Source: Polymyxa betae (lineage: Eukaryota > Endomyxa > Phytomyxea > Plasmodiophorida > Plasmodiophoridae). Taken from it: a stretch of 45,194 bases of DNA. The DNA lies in assembly GCA_003693705.1 (NCBI GenBank), contig RBZT01000597.1:1-45194 (forward strand), read 5' to 3'. Positions 23,401 to 34,075 of this stretch are shown piece by piece. Within the stretch, counting starts at the first letter, position 1. Each line of letters begins with the position of its first letter. Position numbers and translations under genes: made by a program. The notes under the pieces are model-generated. The model worked only from the letters and a program-made list of their open reading frames with translations. It was not told where the DNA came from and did no database searches.

Positions 23401-24196
23401 AAAGACGTGTTCATCTTCAGGCTCGTCGTGTTCTGATTGGCTGCAGGACATAACGGTTTCCTCATCACCCGTACTGGATATCGCTCCTGCTCCTGCTCCT
23501 GTATTTGCTCGTTCGCCATCTCCGGTCCGCATGCGGTCGCCATCGCCGCGGCATGACGCGCCAGCGCCGACTGCTCAACCATCAGTTCAGAATTCGATTC
23601 AGTCGTCAGATGACGAAGACGACAAAGACGCTCGTCAGTTCACATGGAGTGCTGATTGGGCTCGCCGACGGCGATTAATCTATTCAACACATTCGCGTCG
23701 CCTTTCATTTATATCAAACCAGTTTCGGGACGAGAAATCCAATAATTCTCCGAGGCGGTTACCGACTCAAATGGCAACAGTTCCCAATTCGAATCAAGTG
23801 TTGCCGTCAGCGCCGCCAGGCGAATCCCCATACAATAGCCTATCCAGGACGCCATCGAAGCTGTATCCGGCATTGTATAGGCAACACAGTTCCGATGTCG
23901 GAAGTATAGCTGGAGAGACGCGGAGATTGATGGAAGGCTGGAGCTCACCCGTTTCAGTGCGAGTTGAGGGATTCGGGTTTCTACGCCGCCGCTCTTCGAA
24001 CCATCTGCCCTCAGCACCTTCAATCGAGAAAGATTTCGGTTTCTGGGAGAGGCGTATGCAGTCTCCAGCTTCTGTGAAATCCGACGGCGGAAACAATCGC
24101 AATAGAACTCTGGGTCGGCCGCCGCGCACACCACCTGTTCCAACTGGCCAAAGACCATTCCGGATGACGCCCGACGATATAGCTCGAAGGAAGTAG
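17469..24196 (+). CDS. FRY: Furry/Mor2/Tao3 family scaffold protein
   Basis: Four exons, 17469-20761, 20810-21086, 21172-21436 and 21486-24196, join in phase (introns 48, 85 and 49 nt) to 2181 aa, the size of fungal Mor2/Tao3. The N-terminal part shows the Furry opening: a helical segment LAQFEPAVAERLQYL, then DRVFHAFAAYCPFCIQQMLS. HEAT/armadillo-like helices fill most of the length. The last 250 residues are low-complexity, Ser/Pro/Arg-rich (SPSPVRMRSPSPRH). Furry proteins bind and activate NDR/LATS kinases with MOB co-activators and control polarity and morphogenesis at the cell cortex. The joined HSM-PSIRDIG and MLEI-LFRVTVEHG junctions support the introns. The two long open frames are one gene, not two. 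Confidence 0.93.
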
Positions 24197-24594
24197 ATTA
24201 ACGAGTAATAAATAGTGTATTTAAATTGGGATATCAGCAAGATTGTCGCTGATGTCGTTAGCTACAGATAATATAACGTCTCTGCATAGGGTTATGATCA
24301 TACAGAGATCGTGAATCTTTCCGAATTGCTGCATTCTCACAGAGCCCGACGACTAGTAGAGAAAGCCTTAAATGAACTGGAATCATGAAGAGCTATGATG
24401 GTTTACCTTAGGATGTGGAATCCATTGCAGCCCACCACGATCAATTCTAATCATGGACATCCCGCTTGAATGAATATACTGGATCGGGAGCCTAAACAGC
24501 GAAATATTCCATGAGCACATTGCGAACGTTTCTGAATAAAACACCAAGTTGTAAACACAGAAAGCAATTCGGACGAATATCGAAAGCTATGGGG
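24197..24594. other. Convergent intergenic region
   Basis: About 400 bp lies between the stops of Furry (+) and Iml1 (-). It is A/T-richer than the Iml1 exons. No coding segment is supported. It should contain both 3' ends. Confidence 0.5.
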
Positions 24595-27500
24595 TTACGT
24601 TAGCGCCGTATCTAACACGTATTCGAATTTCGGCAGGGTCAGGTACGACCGAACAGCGACGATCATGGCTTGCGTGGGCAACGAGATCGGGATCACGGGC
24701 TGGAACGGCGAGGTAGACGACGACAGGAGCGCGCCCGGATTCCGCGGCTGATAATGACAGGCTGGCAGCTGCCGACCGATATCAATGGGCATCGTCCGAC
24801 AGCCTCAGGACAGCGTTTACCTGAAGCAAGGCGATCTGCGTATCTTTCGCCGTCGGGCGCAGGACGTTCTCGATCCAGCGGCGCATACTGGCCCCGGTCG
24901 CCATCATCCACCGTACTGGATCAACATTGGGTCAGGTTCGTGCTGGTTCGAAGGAGTTCGTTACGTTCGATGTGGAAACAGGCGCTCTCGTCGACCACGG
25001 AATCGTAGTAAGCGCTGAACGATTGGTAGCGGTCGGCGTCGTCGACGAACCCGATGTCGATGTTGACGAACGCGTCCAGCGTGCCGGCCCCGAGCGGCTC
25101 CGGGATCTGCGAGACCCAACGCAGATTCAGGTCGGTGACGTCGCGGCCCAGCAGCGTCTGCAGGAACGTCGTCAGGCGCTCGACGTCCTGGACGCGCCCG
25201 TCCGCCAGCGACGTCGCACTGATCAGCGCGAACCTGCACCCCACCGTCAGTAACATAAATGTCGCATGACGTTACATGACGGGCGTAACGTCAATGCAGG
25301 AAACGTGACATACCGAAAGCGACGGTAGTTAAGGTTGGGTCCGGAAAGTGCGTCGACGTGGCCGGCCACGAGCTGGTCCGCGTAGTTCCAGTTAAATGGC
25401 GCATCCGTGGCACGGATCAGAGCGTCAATCGGTAACAGGGCCGCACACGCATCACTCCACAGGAAATAACGATACGGGAACGCCGGCTGCATGCCGAACA
25501 ACGTTACACTGTGTAACGTTGTGACACCGTGCTATGACCGACCTGATTGCCAGTGCTCCAGGGGGAGTCGTGCGTCACATTCGACAGGCGGAAATACCGA
25601 TGAACCTTCACAGGACACGTTACGCAGACACAGGGTAGCGCACGCAGACGTCACGGACCTGGATATTGTCCGTGGATCGGTCCAGTATGACCTGGTGATG
25701 ATCGCTGCCGAGTGACAGCTGGTAGAGGATGGATTGCCCCGGACCTGGCGAATGCCGTGTCGGAGCGACCATCAGCTGGAAATCGTTCGTCAGACGTTGT
25801 GTGATCAACTCCGTGAGCAGGTTCTCGGCTCTGTTCGTGGGTAACGTTATCACAAGGGGGTGCCACCAGTCTATACGTTACCTATCATGATAGCGCCGGT
25901 CATTTGGCACAAGCGACAGAGTCTGGACCGTATTGCGGAACTCCTTCTGTAGCTGGTCCAGATGCGGGAAATAGTCCGTGGTCAGGGGCAGTACGGCCGG
26001 CGTGCACAGCGACTTGAGATCGAGTTGGGTGAGTGGCTCCTCTACTGACAAGCTCACGATTAGAGAAGGGTTGCTGCGGCACGGAGTCCGTGGCGGCAAT
26101 GGACGTCACGGACCTTGTTTCGGGAACAGATGCACCCAGCGACGACGATTATTGGCCAACTTCGGGGTCGAACTCTGACACAGCCCTCATCAGAACCCGC
26201 GGATCGTAACGTAATCCGGGGGCGTAACATAAATATGAAACGTAATAGGGGTAACGTAAAATGTGCGAAGGCGAATGAGTGAAATGTAATCAAAAAGGTA
26301 ACGTAATCAAAGTCACATAGCGTAAAATATGCGACGGCGAATGCGTGTTACATGGAGCCTGAATGGGTTGGGCTCTGTGGCGATCCCGCCCAAGTCGGAG
26401 CCCGGGGACGATACGGACGCGGTCAGCGGGGCCGTGTACGACTCCACGAGGATCGGTCGTGATTGGTCGTCGTGCTGGACCTCGAACAGGACTTGGTGAC
26501 GGCCGACGCCTACGTCCGTGGTTGTCAGTGACGGACAATGATGGGCGCAGGTCGCCACGGACCTGCGGAGCCTGATCGGCTCGGTGTGGGTGTGCTGGAG
26601 TCGAGCCGGATCTTGGACGCGGCCGCGGACATAGTGGCGGACACCGCCGGCGAAAATGACGACGGCGCCGGTGGCGATGCCCATCGTTTCGGGACGAGAT
26701 CGGTCGGGGATCCGGAGCTCACTTGACGCTGCTGCGGAATGCGGAACTCCGACTGTGCCAATATCGTTTCACGTTACATTATGTTACGAAATCGTGAACA
26801 ATCATCGTTACGCGATGATCCAATGCGGACATGGAGACAGTCTTGGTCAGCGATGTCGGATGATACCGGACAGGACGCACGGACTCCGTGGGTCCGGGCA
26901 GCTGTGGCGACGCCGACAGTGACGGGACGATCTGGCCCAGCGACGGAAACGATCCCGAGTGCGCAATGTAACGAATCGGTGAGCGTAACGCCTCGGACTC
27001 CGAAAGGCAGGGACCTTCCCCGCACTGGAACACGTCGCTGTCGTACTGGTCGTAATAAGCCGGATTTAGCTCCTAGAAATCCAGTTAAGAGAAACCTGTA
27101 GCCCGGAAACCCTAAACCCTACTAGAATCGAGATCGAATCGGAGAGGGTCGGAGTCACGGGGTACACGACAGAGTTCGACGCAAAGGCCCAGTCCGGGTC
27201 GGACTGCGACGATGGGAACATTCGACAGAGAGGGATCGGGCCGAATCCATCACCGCCCTTCTCGCCCTACAAGCGGTATCGGCATTGGCAAGGTAAACGG
27301 CAACGTAAAACAGGTATCAGAAAAACAAGGTAACGTAAGAACCCTAACTGACCCAGTGCGAATCCCGTCCGGGTTCGGCCCAGAACTTCATCCCGAGCCA
27401 GTCGTCGGCGATACTGTATCGCGGCTGTGCCCTGTAACATAATGCGATGAGGTGATCGCCGCAGGTGTGTAACGTTTACGTACAGGGAGGGGGCGGTCTC

Positions 27501-29364
27501 CTGAACGTTATAGACGAAGAGCGGGACAGCATGGAGGGGAGGCCGCGCCATCGAGATCAGATCGCAGCCGATCCCGTTATCCACCATTCGTTCCTTGGTG
27601 AGTTCCAGCAGCCGAGGGTCCACAGTCCAGACACCTGACGCAACGTTACCCAACCGACGTGGCCATTCAGAGTGGTGACACGTTACCGGTGCCGGCCGTG
27701 ACGACCACGACGGCCTGCGCGGTCCGATGCAAGTCGCGATCCACGAAGTGTTTGTCGAAGGCGTTGGCGGCCAGGTTGATCGCCTCCAATACGTTACCGT
27801 CCGTGGCCGAGCACGGCACGCCCTGTAACGTGTCAGTCAACCCCCAGGCGTATCGTAAGAAAAACTGAACGGACTTTCAGGCCGGAGATGGGGTCCAGGG
27901 CGCCCCAGCGCAGCTCCTGGCTGAACCGGTTGATGCCCCGGATCAGCAGCGAACGTAACGTGGCCCAGTCGCGTCGCGACTCGCCCTCGAACACCAACTG
28001 TAACGTGATCAGCGAGTCGATCAGCACGCACGACCCCGAGACCAAGCGACCTTATAATAGTCCTGGTACAGGCGCTGCTGAGCATCGGTCTGGAACACGT
28101 TCGAGACGTCCGCCAACAACCTGCAACGATAACCGATTTGGTGTAACGTATAAAGTAAGGGAAAATCACTTGGCAACGTAAACCATTGGAAACGAAATCG
28201 AACAAAGAAGAATGAATGCGTTGACATAAACGTCGTTACGTCTGTTCGGAGTGGGCGACGGCGGGTTTCGGACCCCAGATGGGGGCGCGGGCCTCGATCG
28301 GCACGAAGAAGGTCCGCGCGAACAGCACGATTCTCAAGCTGTGATTGACGCCCAGCTTCTGCCATTGCTGGAACACGAACTGTGTAACAACAACAACACA
28401 GGTCGGTTTCGGTTACAGTCAACCGATGCCACGTTACTTTGAAGAGTCCATTGACGAGATTCTCCTCATACAGCTGCCCATCATCATCATAATCCCACAT
28501 CTCTTTGCTCAGCTGAATCAACCAGGTGATCTTCGCAGATCGAGACCGATACACGAGCTTGGTGGCGGCCGTGATCTGTCCGCACAGCATCGCCTGACCC
28601 CATCATCAGTAACGTAACATCCTGACACCAGCTAGCTACGTTACCTTGCCATTGACAAGAAGTTCATCAGCGCGGGCCGTGATGCCCATCGCTGTGATCG
28701 TCTTGGTAGAATAGACACAGGACCCCGTCAAGTCCTGTTTCAGGCGCCACATGTCACCCCTAAAACCCTAAAAACCCTAAACCCTAGACAAAGGGTTTCG
28801 TTTTACCGCGAGATGTACTGGTCGCTGAAGCTAAGCTGAAGGAAGTCGAGAGCGACGATCCCGTCGGCGGTCAGGATACGGACCACGACCTGGCAGCGAT
28901 TCTTCAATTCGAATAGATCCGCGATTCCCTTCCGGATGCTAATCTGCACATTCCCTGCAACAAACCGGCGTAAAAATACGAAATAAAATAATAAAAAACT
29001 TGAAAAGAAAAAACAAATCAAAGAAACAGGAGACGGGCGACCCTTCACGGGATTGAGTTCGGTGATGCGCGTCTGTAGTCGGGGCGCATCCGGTCCCCGT
29101 TCGGCATCGGAGATGGCGATCAGGTCGCCAATACGCAAACCCGGGAACGATTCCGGGTTCAGGCAGATCTCAGCCCGGCTCGATCGGAAACGCTCCTCGT
29201 GGACGACCTAACAAAAGTCACGGTCGGCGCCCCGCGTTCCAGTACGACCCGCCATCACCGACCAGGGTCCGGGTATAGGTACGCGCGTCATAATGGTCGC
29301 CGCCGCGATCCGACCCGGGCTGGTCGCGCTGCCGCCACCGACCGACGCGGCGTTGTCCGGCCAT
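24595..29364 (-). CDS. DEPDC5: Iml1/DEPDC5, GATOR1 subunit
   Basis: N-terminal exons run 29364-29263, 29207-29042, 28954-28807, 28759-28645, 28593-28438, 28379-28240, 28120-28051, 27997-27866, 27822-27687, 27634-27507 and 27424-27353, all in phase. C-terminal exons are 25233-24965, 24915-24821 and 24768-24595. Middle exon borders are approximate. Diagnostic motifs are [54 protein letters not shown] with [35 protein letters not shown] and [23 protein letters not shown]5/Iml1, with Nprl2/Nprl3, is the Rag GTPase-activating complex that restrains TORC1 at the lysosome when amino acids are scarce. The sequence passes from the [16 protein letters not shown] helix almost directly to the C-terminal domain, so a DEP domain seems absent. 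Exons are GC-rich relative to neighbours. Many introns start GTAACG. Confidence 0.9.
25498..25522. repeat. 25-nt perfect palindrome in an intron
   Basis: ACAACGTTACAC and GTGTAACGTTGT are perfect 12-nt reverse complements around a single T. The palindrome is built of two head-to-head copies of the cluster motif and lies close to an intron 3' end (minus strand). Confidence 0.9.
26255..26347. repeat. Imperfect direct repeat inside an Iml1 intron
   Basis: Two 27-nt units, 26255-26281 and 26321-26347, share 24 of 27 bases. They begin CGTAAAATRTGCGA and end GCGAATGMGTG. The intervening sequence holds a further GTAACGTAATC, and the 5' flank another GTAACGT. On the minus strand they lie in an intron starting GTAACACG. 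Confidence 0.7.
27107..27122 (-). repeat. Telomere-like TTTAGGG repeat near a donor site
   Basis: AAACCCTAAACCCTAC on the plus strand reads GTAGGGTTTAGGGTTT on the minus strand. It could be the 5' splice site and first bases of a 50-nt intron that ends CTAG at about 27073. Confidence 0.6.
28760..28786 (-). repeat. Telomere-like TTTAGGG repeat forming an acceptor
   Basis: On the minus strand this is CTAGGGTTTAGGG, then TTTTTAGGG, then TTTTAG. It fills the 3' half of Iml1 intron 28760-28806, and the final TTTTAG is the acceptor. The exons on both sides join in phase at the [10 protein letters not shown] sequence, so the placement is firm. Confidence 0.85.
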
Positions 29365-29537
29365 CGCCGTCGACGACTCCGGAGGACGCTATAAAGGCGC
29401 TCGCAGTTGCGCGCAATGACTACAATGATGGAACAAGACGAAGACGAATGCAAGGGCCAGCATGCCGGCAGGAATATTATTAGTCAGGTTGGTTACATAG
29501 TTTGTGGAATCGGACGGCCACCTCGGGAGCGATTCTT

Positions 29538-32500
29538 TCAGGAGGTCTGCGAGATCTGACGCAGCATGTCTTTGGTGTAATCGAGACGGCGGCGGAAATC
29601 GTCGCGATCGCGGTCGTGACAACCTTGATCGATATGGCACAGATAGGCGGCGTTGTTCTGCAACGAAGACTCAATACCGAATTTGATACCGATAATGGGA
29701 TTGTCAATAAGGTCATCGACAATCAAAACGCAATATCATAGATCGATTTCTCCCTTTGAATGAAACTTTTGGTTACAAAAAATGACGAAATGAAAATGGA
29801 AAACCACTCGATCGCGACACTTTCAATCCAGACGCGAGAATTCATAGAGAACTGCGAAAACCGATGCAGCCACCAAACTTTAACAAACCTTATCGGTGAA
29901 TCTGACGATCCTGTCTGAGTTGATGACCAATTCTGAGCGATCAGCAAACAGAACCTAAAAATCGCCAGTCAGTTTGCAAAGCTTGACTATCACTAATTGA
30001 TGCCGACCTGCACGACACCGTTGCTCAATGCAAACAGAATCGATCGTTTCGTAGTGGCCCATTTCTTGGCATACACTGAAATCATAATTAAATAAAAAAC
30101 AAACAGACCATATTGATTAAAGCTAACAATGGGGCTCATATAAACAATCATCTCTTCAAAAGTGGATCTAATGAGGGTAAGCAGAGAAAAAACGACAGAC
30201 CTAGATCTGATCCCTTCGTTGACTTGAACGACAGCTGTATTCCGGCCGTGATATGTTTCTGGAAATGATTCAGCAATGTGACCTTCTTCTGGAGCCCGGC
30301 AGGATCGTATTTTCGTTTCGGATCGTAATGCGACGCCTGTCCGATTTCCGAATGACGCTCATAATATACAAATATGCTGCATGGCGAAACTCAATACAGC
30401 AGCAAATCGCGAAAAATGCCAGAAGCTAGAAATCTTCCCAGGCCTTCATTTTCTTTCAGAAAAGTCGAGAGGTAAGCTCAGTAAAAAACTTCAACCGAAA
30501 AAACGAATACATCAAGACGTACGTGGAGGAGGGATTCAAAATGATTTTGGTTCCATCATTGAAATAGACGCCGACACCGCCCTCCGATGTCAAATACCCG
30601 ATCCCATATTTTTCCGAATAGTTCAGCGTTTTGATGATCGTGACGCAGTCCCTCCAGTGCAGCTTCTCGTTCTGATCTGCACCGGATCACATCAGCTCGA
30701 CCAGCGCTCATAATAAGAAAAACAGCAAAAACACAGCAATAAACAGAACCAAGGATCACAAATCGAGAAAAAACCTGCCGGGGCTGGCACGACCCTGAAA
30801 CTTTTGTCAATGGCTTTTTGCAGGTTATCGAACTGCTGCCGGATTTGAACGGCAAATTTGTCAACGAAGTTTTCCTGATCAGCGCTGCCGATTTGTCCAC
30901 CGCCTGTGATCCTGCAGCCAATCCTTTAGTTCAATGCCGAAGGCAACGCTGGTCGTACTGGTTCGCATCCGTTGTCGAGTTGAATGGATTCGACTTTAAC
31001 GCCGATAATGGCAACGATGTGGGGACATTCGACATAAAGAATAAATCTACAGTCAGGATTAAACTTGACGAAACTCTTGAAGGCAATAAAACAGAACCTA
31101 CGAGATCGGATCTGCCGTAACGTTGCCCTTCGATTCGGAAGTAGAACAAGCATGCGTGAGATGAGGTCCTTGGCAGCAGCTGAAATCGGGATCCGGCTCG
31201 GGTACTCGTAATTGTTGGCGCGAATTCGGGCGTACGTCTCCTTGATGTTTGACGTCTCGAACGGCGGATACCCTGATTTAGGCCATCAATCCCGAGATAT
31301 ACAAACAAAGGAAAATACGACAAGAAGAGGTTTAACAGACACAAATTAGAACAGAGACAGAAGCACAAGGTTGCAGACAGACCTACTAAGATGGTGTACA
31401 TGATGACGCCCAGACTCCAGATGTCGACCTCGAACGAATGACCGCTGGTGGAATTGTCGAGAATCTCCGGCGCTGAAGACGTCGTTAATGCCAGGCGATC
31501 AGCAACAAAAGATTCGTGAGCGAGTACCAATATAGTTGGGCGTCCCGCTGCAAATGAAAGAATCATGTCAGAACAAGCTGAATTAGAGGATGGAAAGTTT
31601 TCAATTGCTATGGCGGAAATAAGTGAAACAGTCGGAAGTGTGTTGACAAAAGTATCATTTTCGTGGAAAACTTTCTATAAAAATTGCGGTCTGAAAGCCA
31701 GAACGAACCAAATCGTGGTCTTTCGTTCATTTTCCTCTGATAGTCGAGCGGCCAGCCCGAAATCACCCATTTTCAGCCTCAGATTGTCATGAAGAAAAAG
31801 GTTGCCAAGTTTTAGGTCGCGATGAATCACGCGGTGCTGCCGAAGATACTCCAAGACATCCAGAATCTGAAGAATGAAGAATTGCGCTTCCTGCATTGAC
31901 AGCTCAGAATCAATTTGATAACGAAAATCAACCCGACAAGCAAGATATCGCACAACGTGACAAGAACAGGTTGCAGACAAACAGAGAACTATTCATGTAA
32001 GATCCATCAATGTGAAAGGCAAAATTCGAATAAACTTGATAAGAAAGAGGAAATGCATTCAAAGGAAACTGAAACAAAAAGATAAGATTGGATTAATTCA
32101 AAAATGCTTACAGGCTCGGTGAGGTTACCCCTCACTTTCAGCATCTCTGATAAGGTCTGATACTTGCACCTCTCTAAGAGAATATACACGTTCTCATGGT
32201 CCTCTGTAAGATGGCGTCAGAACAGGACGTCTTTAGACCCAGCTCTCAAACCGACCGAAGAAGTGGTGAAATTTGACGATGCCGTCGTGTTGCAGATTGC
32301 GATGGATTCGGATTTCGTTCACCAACTGCAAATACATGGTGTGAGAATTGAAAAGCGAAAGCATGTGCTTCGAAATGGAGAGAATGATCAGCGATTGAGC
32401 TGCAGACTACGTGATCGCCAGCATGAACGAAACCAAGAAAGCCAATTTGAAAAAAGTTCGAATGAAAAGCTTGCTAAAGGCAAGAAACCCGGATTCACGA

Positions 32501-32916
32501 TTCGGTGGGAAAGCTCGAAAACGCTCATCAAATAAACGACAGCGTATAGAATGATGTTAAAACGAGAAGTTTGAATAAGAGTAGCACCTTGGCTTTTGCC
32601 ATGGAATTTGTCAGCGATTGTTTTGCAATAATCTTCGCAGCGAGTGTTTTAAACGAATCGGTCGCGGTCATCTCGTGGCATACTGCAAACCCGCCCTGGG
32701 AGAAACCGAGCTTAGATGAAAGCAAAAGCCAGATAATTATCAGCAAAAAACATCTTCTCTTTTGTCAAGAAGAAAAACTTCTCATTCTCATAAAGCTAAA
32801 CTTCCAAAGATAACCTTGCCAAGGCGGGTTCCAAGGCGATACGTTTTATCACTGCCCGATGCCAAGCGTTCCACAACGATGGTTCCGGGCTGGAACTCGG
32901 GCAGAGCCACGGCCAT
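29538..32916 (-). CDS. Polo-like kinase (PLK1/Cdc5 type)
   Basis: Fifteen exons join in phase to 547 aa: 32916-32815, 32695-32588, 32325-32256, 32203-32112, 31890-31709, 31547-31528, 31472-31383, 31272-31102, 31046-30959, 30911-30775, 30676-30523, 30376-30201, 30075-30008, 29954-29889 and 29657-29538. An in-frame TAA just upstream fixes the start. The kinase has LGKGGFAVC, Lys55, the polo-specific [11 protein letters not shown] (Asp149), DFGLA (Asp167) and activation Thr183 in KTTICGTPNYIAPE. Two polo boxes follow ([41 protein letters not shown]), ending with a [12 protein letters not shown] helix. Polo kinases drive mitotic entry and cytokinesis at centrosomes and kinetochores. The residues equivalent to human W414, H538 and K540 are T370, R492 and E494, so normal phosphopeptide docking is doubtful. 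Exon 6 is 20 nt. Confidence 0.95.
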
Positions 32917-34075
32917 GGATTAAGCGACGCTTGGTTAACGATCTTCGTTTTGGAAATGCAGACACAAACCTTGACTGGACTGTGAGGTTTAAACCAGCGC
33001 GCCCAGAAAGCACCTGTATGTGTGATAAAATTGAAAAGTGCGTGAAACTTCACATTTCTCAATGTTTGCGGAAAAGATTATTTGGCAGTTTTTTTGAAAG
33101 CAATTTGCTCTTTTGATTTGTTTGGCTCAGCGCAGATTTATTTAGCGCTGATTTATTTAGAGCAGAGTTTGCGCTACCGTTATTTAAATAGCAATTCATT
33201 TGTCTTGTCTGGCAATTCCAAGGATTGAGAAATTGAGGATATCTCTAGCAGTGGTAAAGTAGGGTGCGGCCGGTTGATGTTCCAACATTAGCTTGTGTCC
33301 CAACACAAGTGATCTGCCTTATAAACGGTCTAGTCATGGCATCTTGTAGTTACTGGTTCCCACTTTGCATATGCCAAGCAATTACTATAAACATTGAAAA
33401 CAAAATTGAAACTCAACTTGTTTTCAGAAATAAAGTAATTGCATGTCTACTGGGTGCCACAAAAATATGATGTCAAGGCAACATTTCTGATTGGAAAATT
33501 TGCATAGCTTTTGCTCCTACAGTATTTCGAAACCGTTCAGAAAAGTCTCGTAAGAAGCGAACTAAAATGCTGTGGGCCCGTCATGGGTTTAGGTTATAGT
33601 GATGCTACCAAGACCTTGGCACAAGCGAAATAAAAGTATGTTTCGAGATCAAATCAAGAGATACTTTTAGAAAAAATAGTACAGGAAGAGCCTTGATGGG
33701 ATTTGATAGGTTGTTTGAAGAACAGCGCTTGGCAGGAATCGGGATGATTCGCGAAGAATCCCGGCAGGGGGTCTATTCCCAAACCTCAGTTCGCTACCGT
33801 TCGGCTCAACTGCCAGGGTTTCAGAGAGAGTCGACCGCCTTCGGCCCAGCCCCAGCCGCTTCAAATCAGCAGGACCATCACAGACAATTGCAAACCAATC
33901 ATCCATTCACCAAATTTGCGATCGTGGGCTACGTTACGCCAGCGACTCATCATCGAATTGGAGCGGCCCCCAACTCATCAAGAAAGAGAGGTGTGCCGCC
34001 CTCTAGCCAGTCGGTTTAGTGGCATTTTCGAATATTGCTCGCAATTCGCAGTTTGTCGAGGACAGGACAATAGCC
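32917..34075. other. Divergent intergenic region with one weak minus-strand frame
   Basis: About 1.15 kb lies between the polo kinase start (-) and the F-box/Kelch start (+). Most is A/T-rich without coding signal. A minus-strand frame at 33667-33906 (79 aa, starting MDDWFAIVCDG) has balanced composition but no family I recognise. It may be chance or an old fragment. Confidence 0.4.

Larger units (their letters stand above)
25269..28645. repeat. Cluster of GTAACGT/ACGTTAC motifs in Iml1 introns
   Basis: I count about 23 exact copies of GTAACGT or its reverse complement in about 3.4 kb, against well under one expected by chance at even base composition. Most lie in introns on the minus strand. 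Introns at 28594-28644, 28380-28437 and 27635-27686 begin GTAACGT, and 28121-28239 begins GTAACGA. Introns 27998-28050 and 27823-27865 end ACGTTACAG. Inner copies occur in both orientations. Introns of the other genes in the window do not show this. Confidence 0.85.

Noticed and set aside
17469-24196. Two long frames (1103 and 918 aa) as two separate genes
   Set aside because: Short GT-AG introns and two small exons between them join in phase, and the sum matches the Furry family in order and length.
24670-28617. Numerous plus-strand frames opposite Iml1
   Set aside because: They are shadows of GC-rich exons. The minus strand carries the conserved Iml1 motifs in order.
28760-28786. Window lying at a chromosome end
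   Set aside because: The telomere-like tract is short, internal to an intron and flanked by genes on both sides.
32164-32535. Plus-strand 123-aa frame inside the polo kinase gene
   Set aside because: It overlaps kinase exons 3-4 on the other strand and is low-complexity charged sequence.
33667-33906. 79-aa minus-strand frame as a gene
   Set aside because: No family resemblance, no splice context and no partner exons. It is kept only as a weak note in the intergenic entry.
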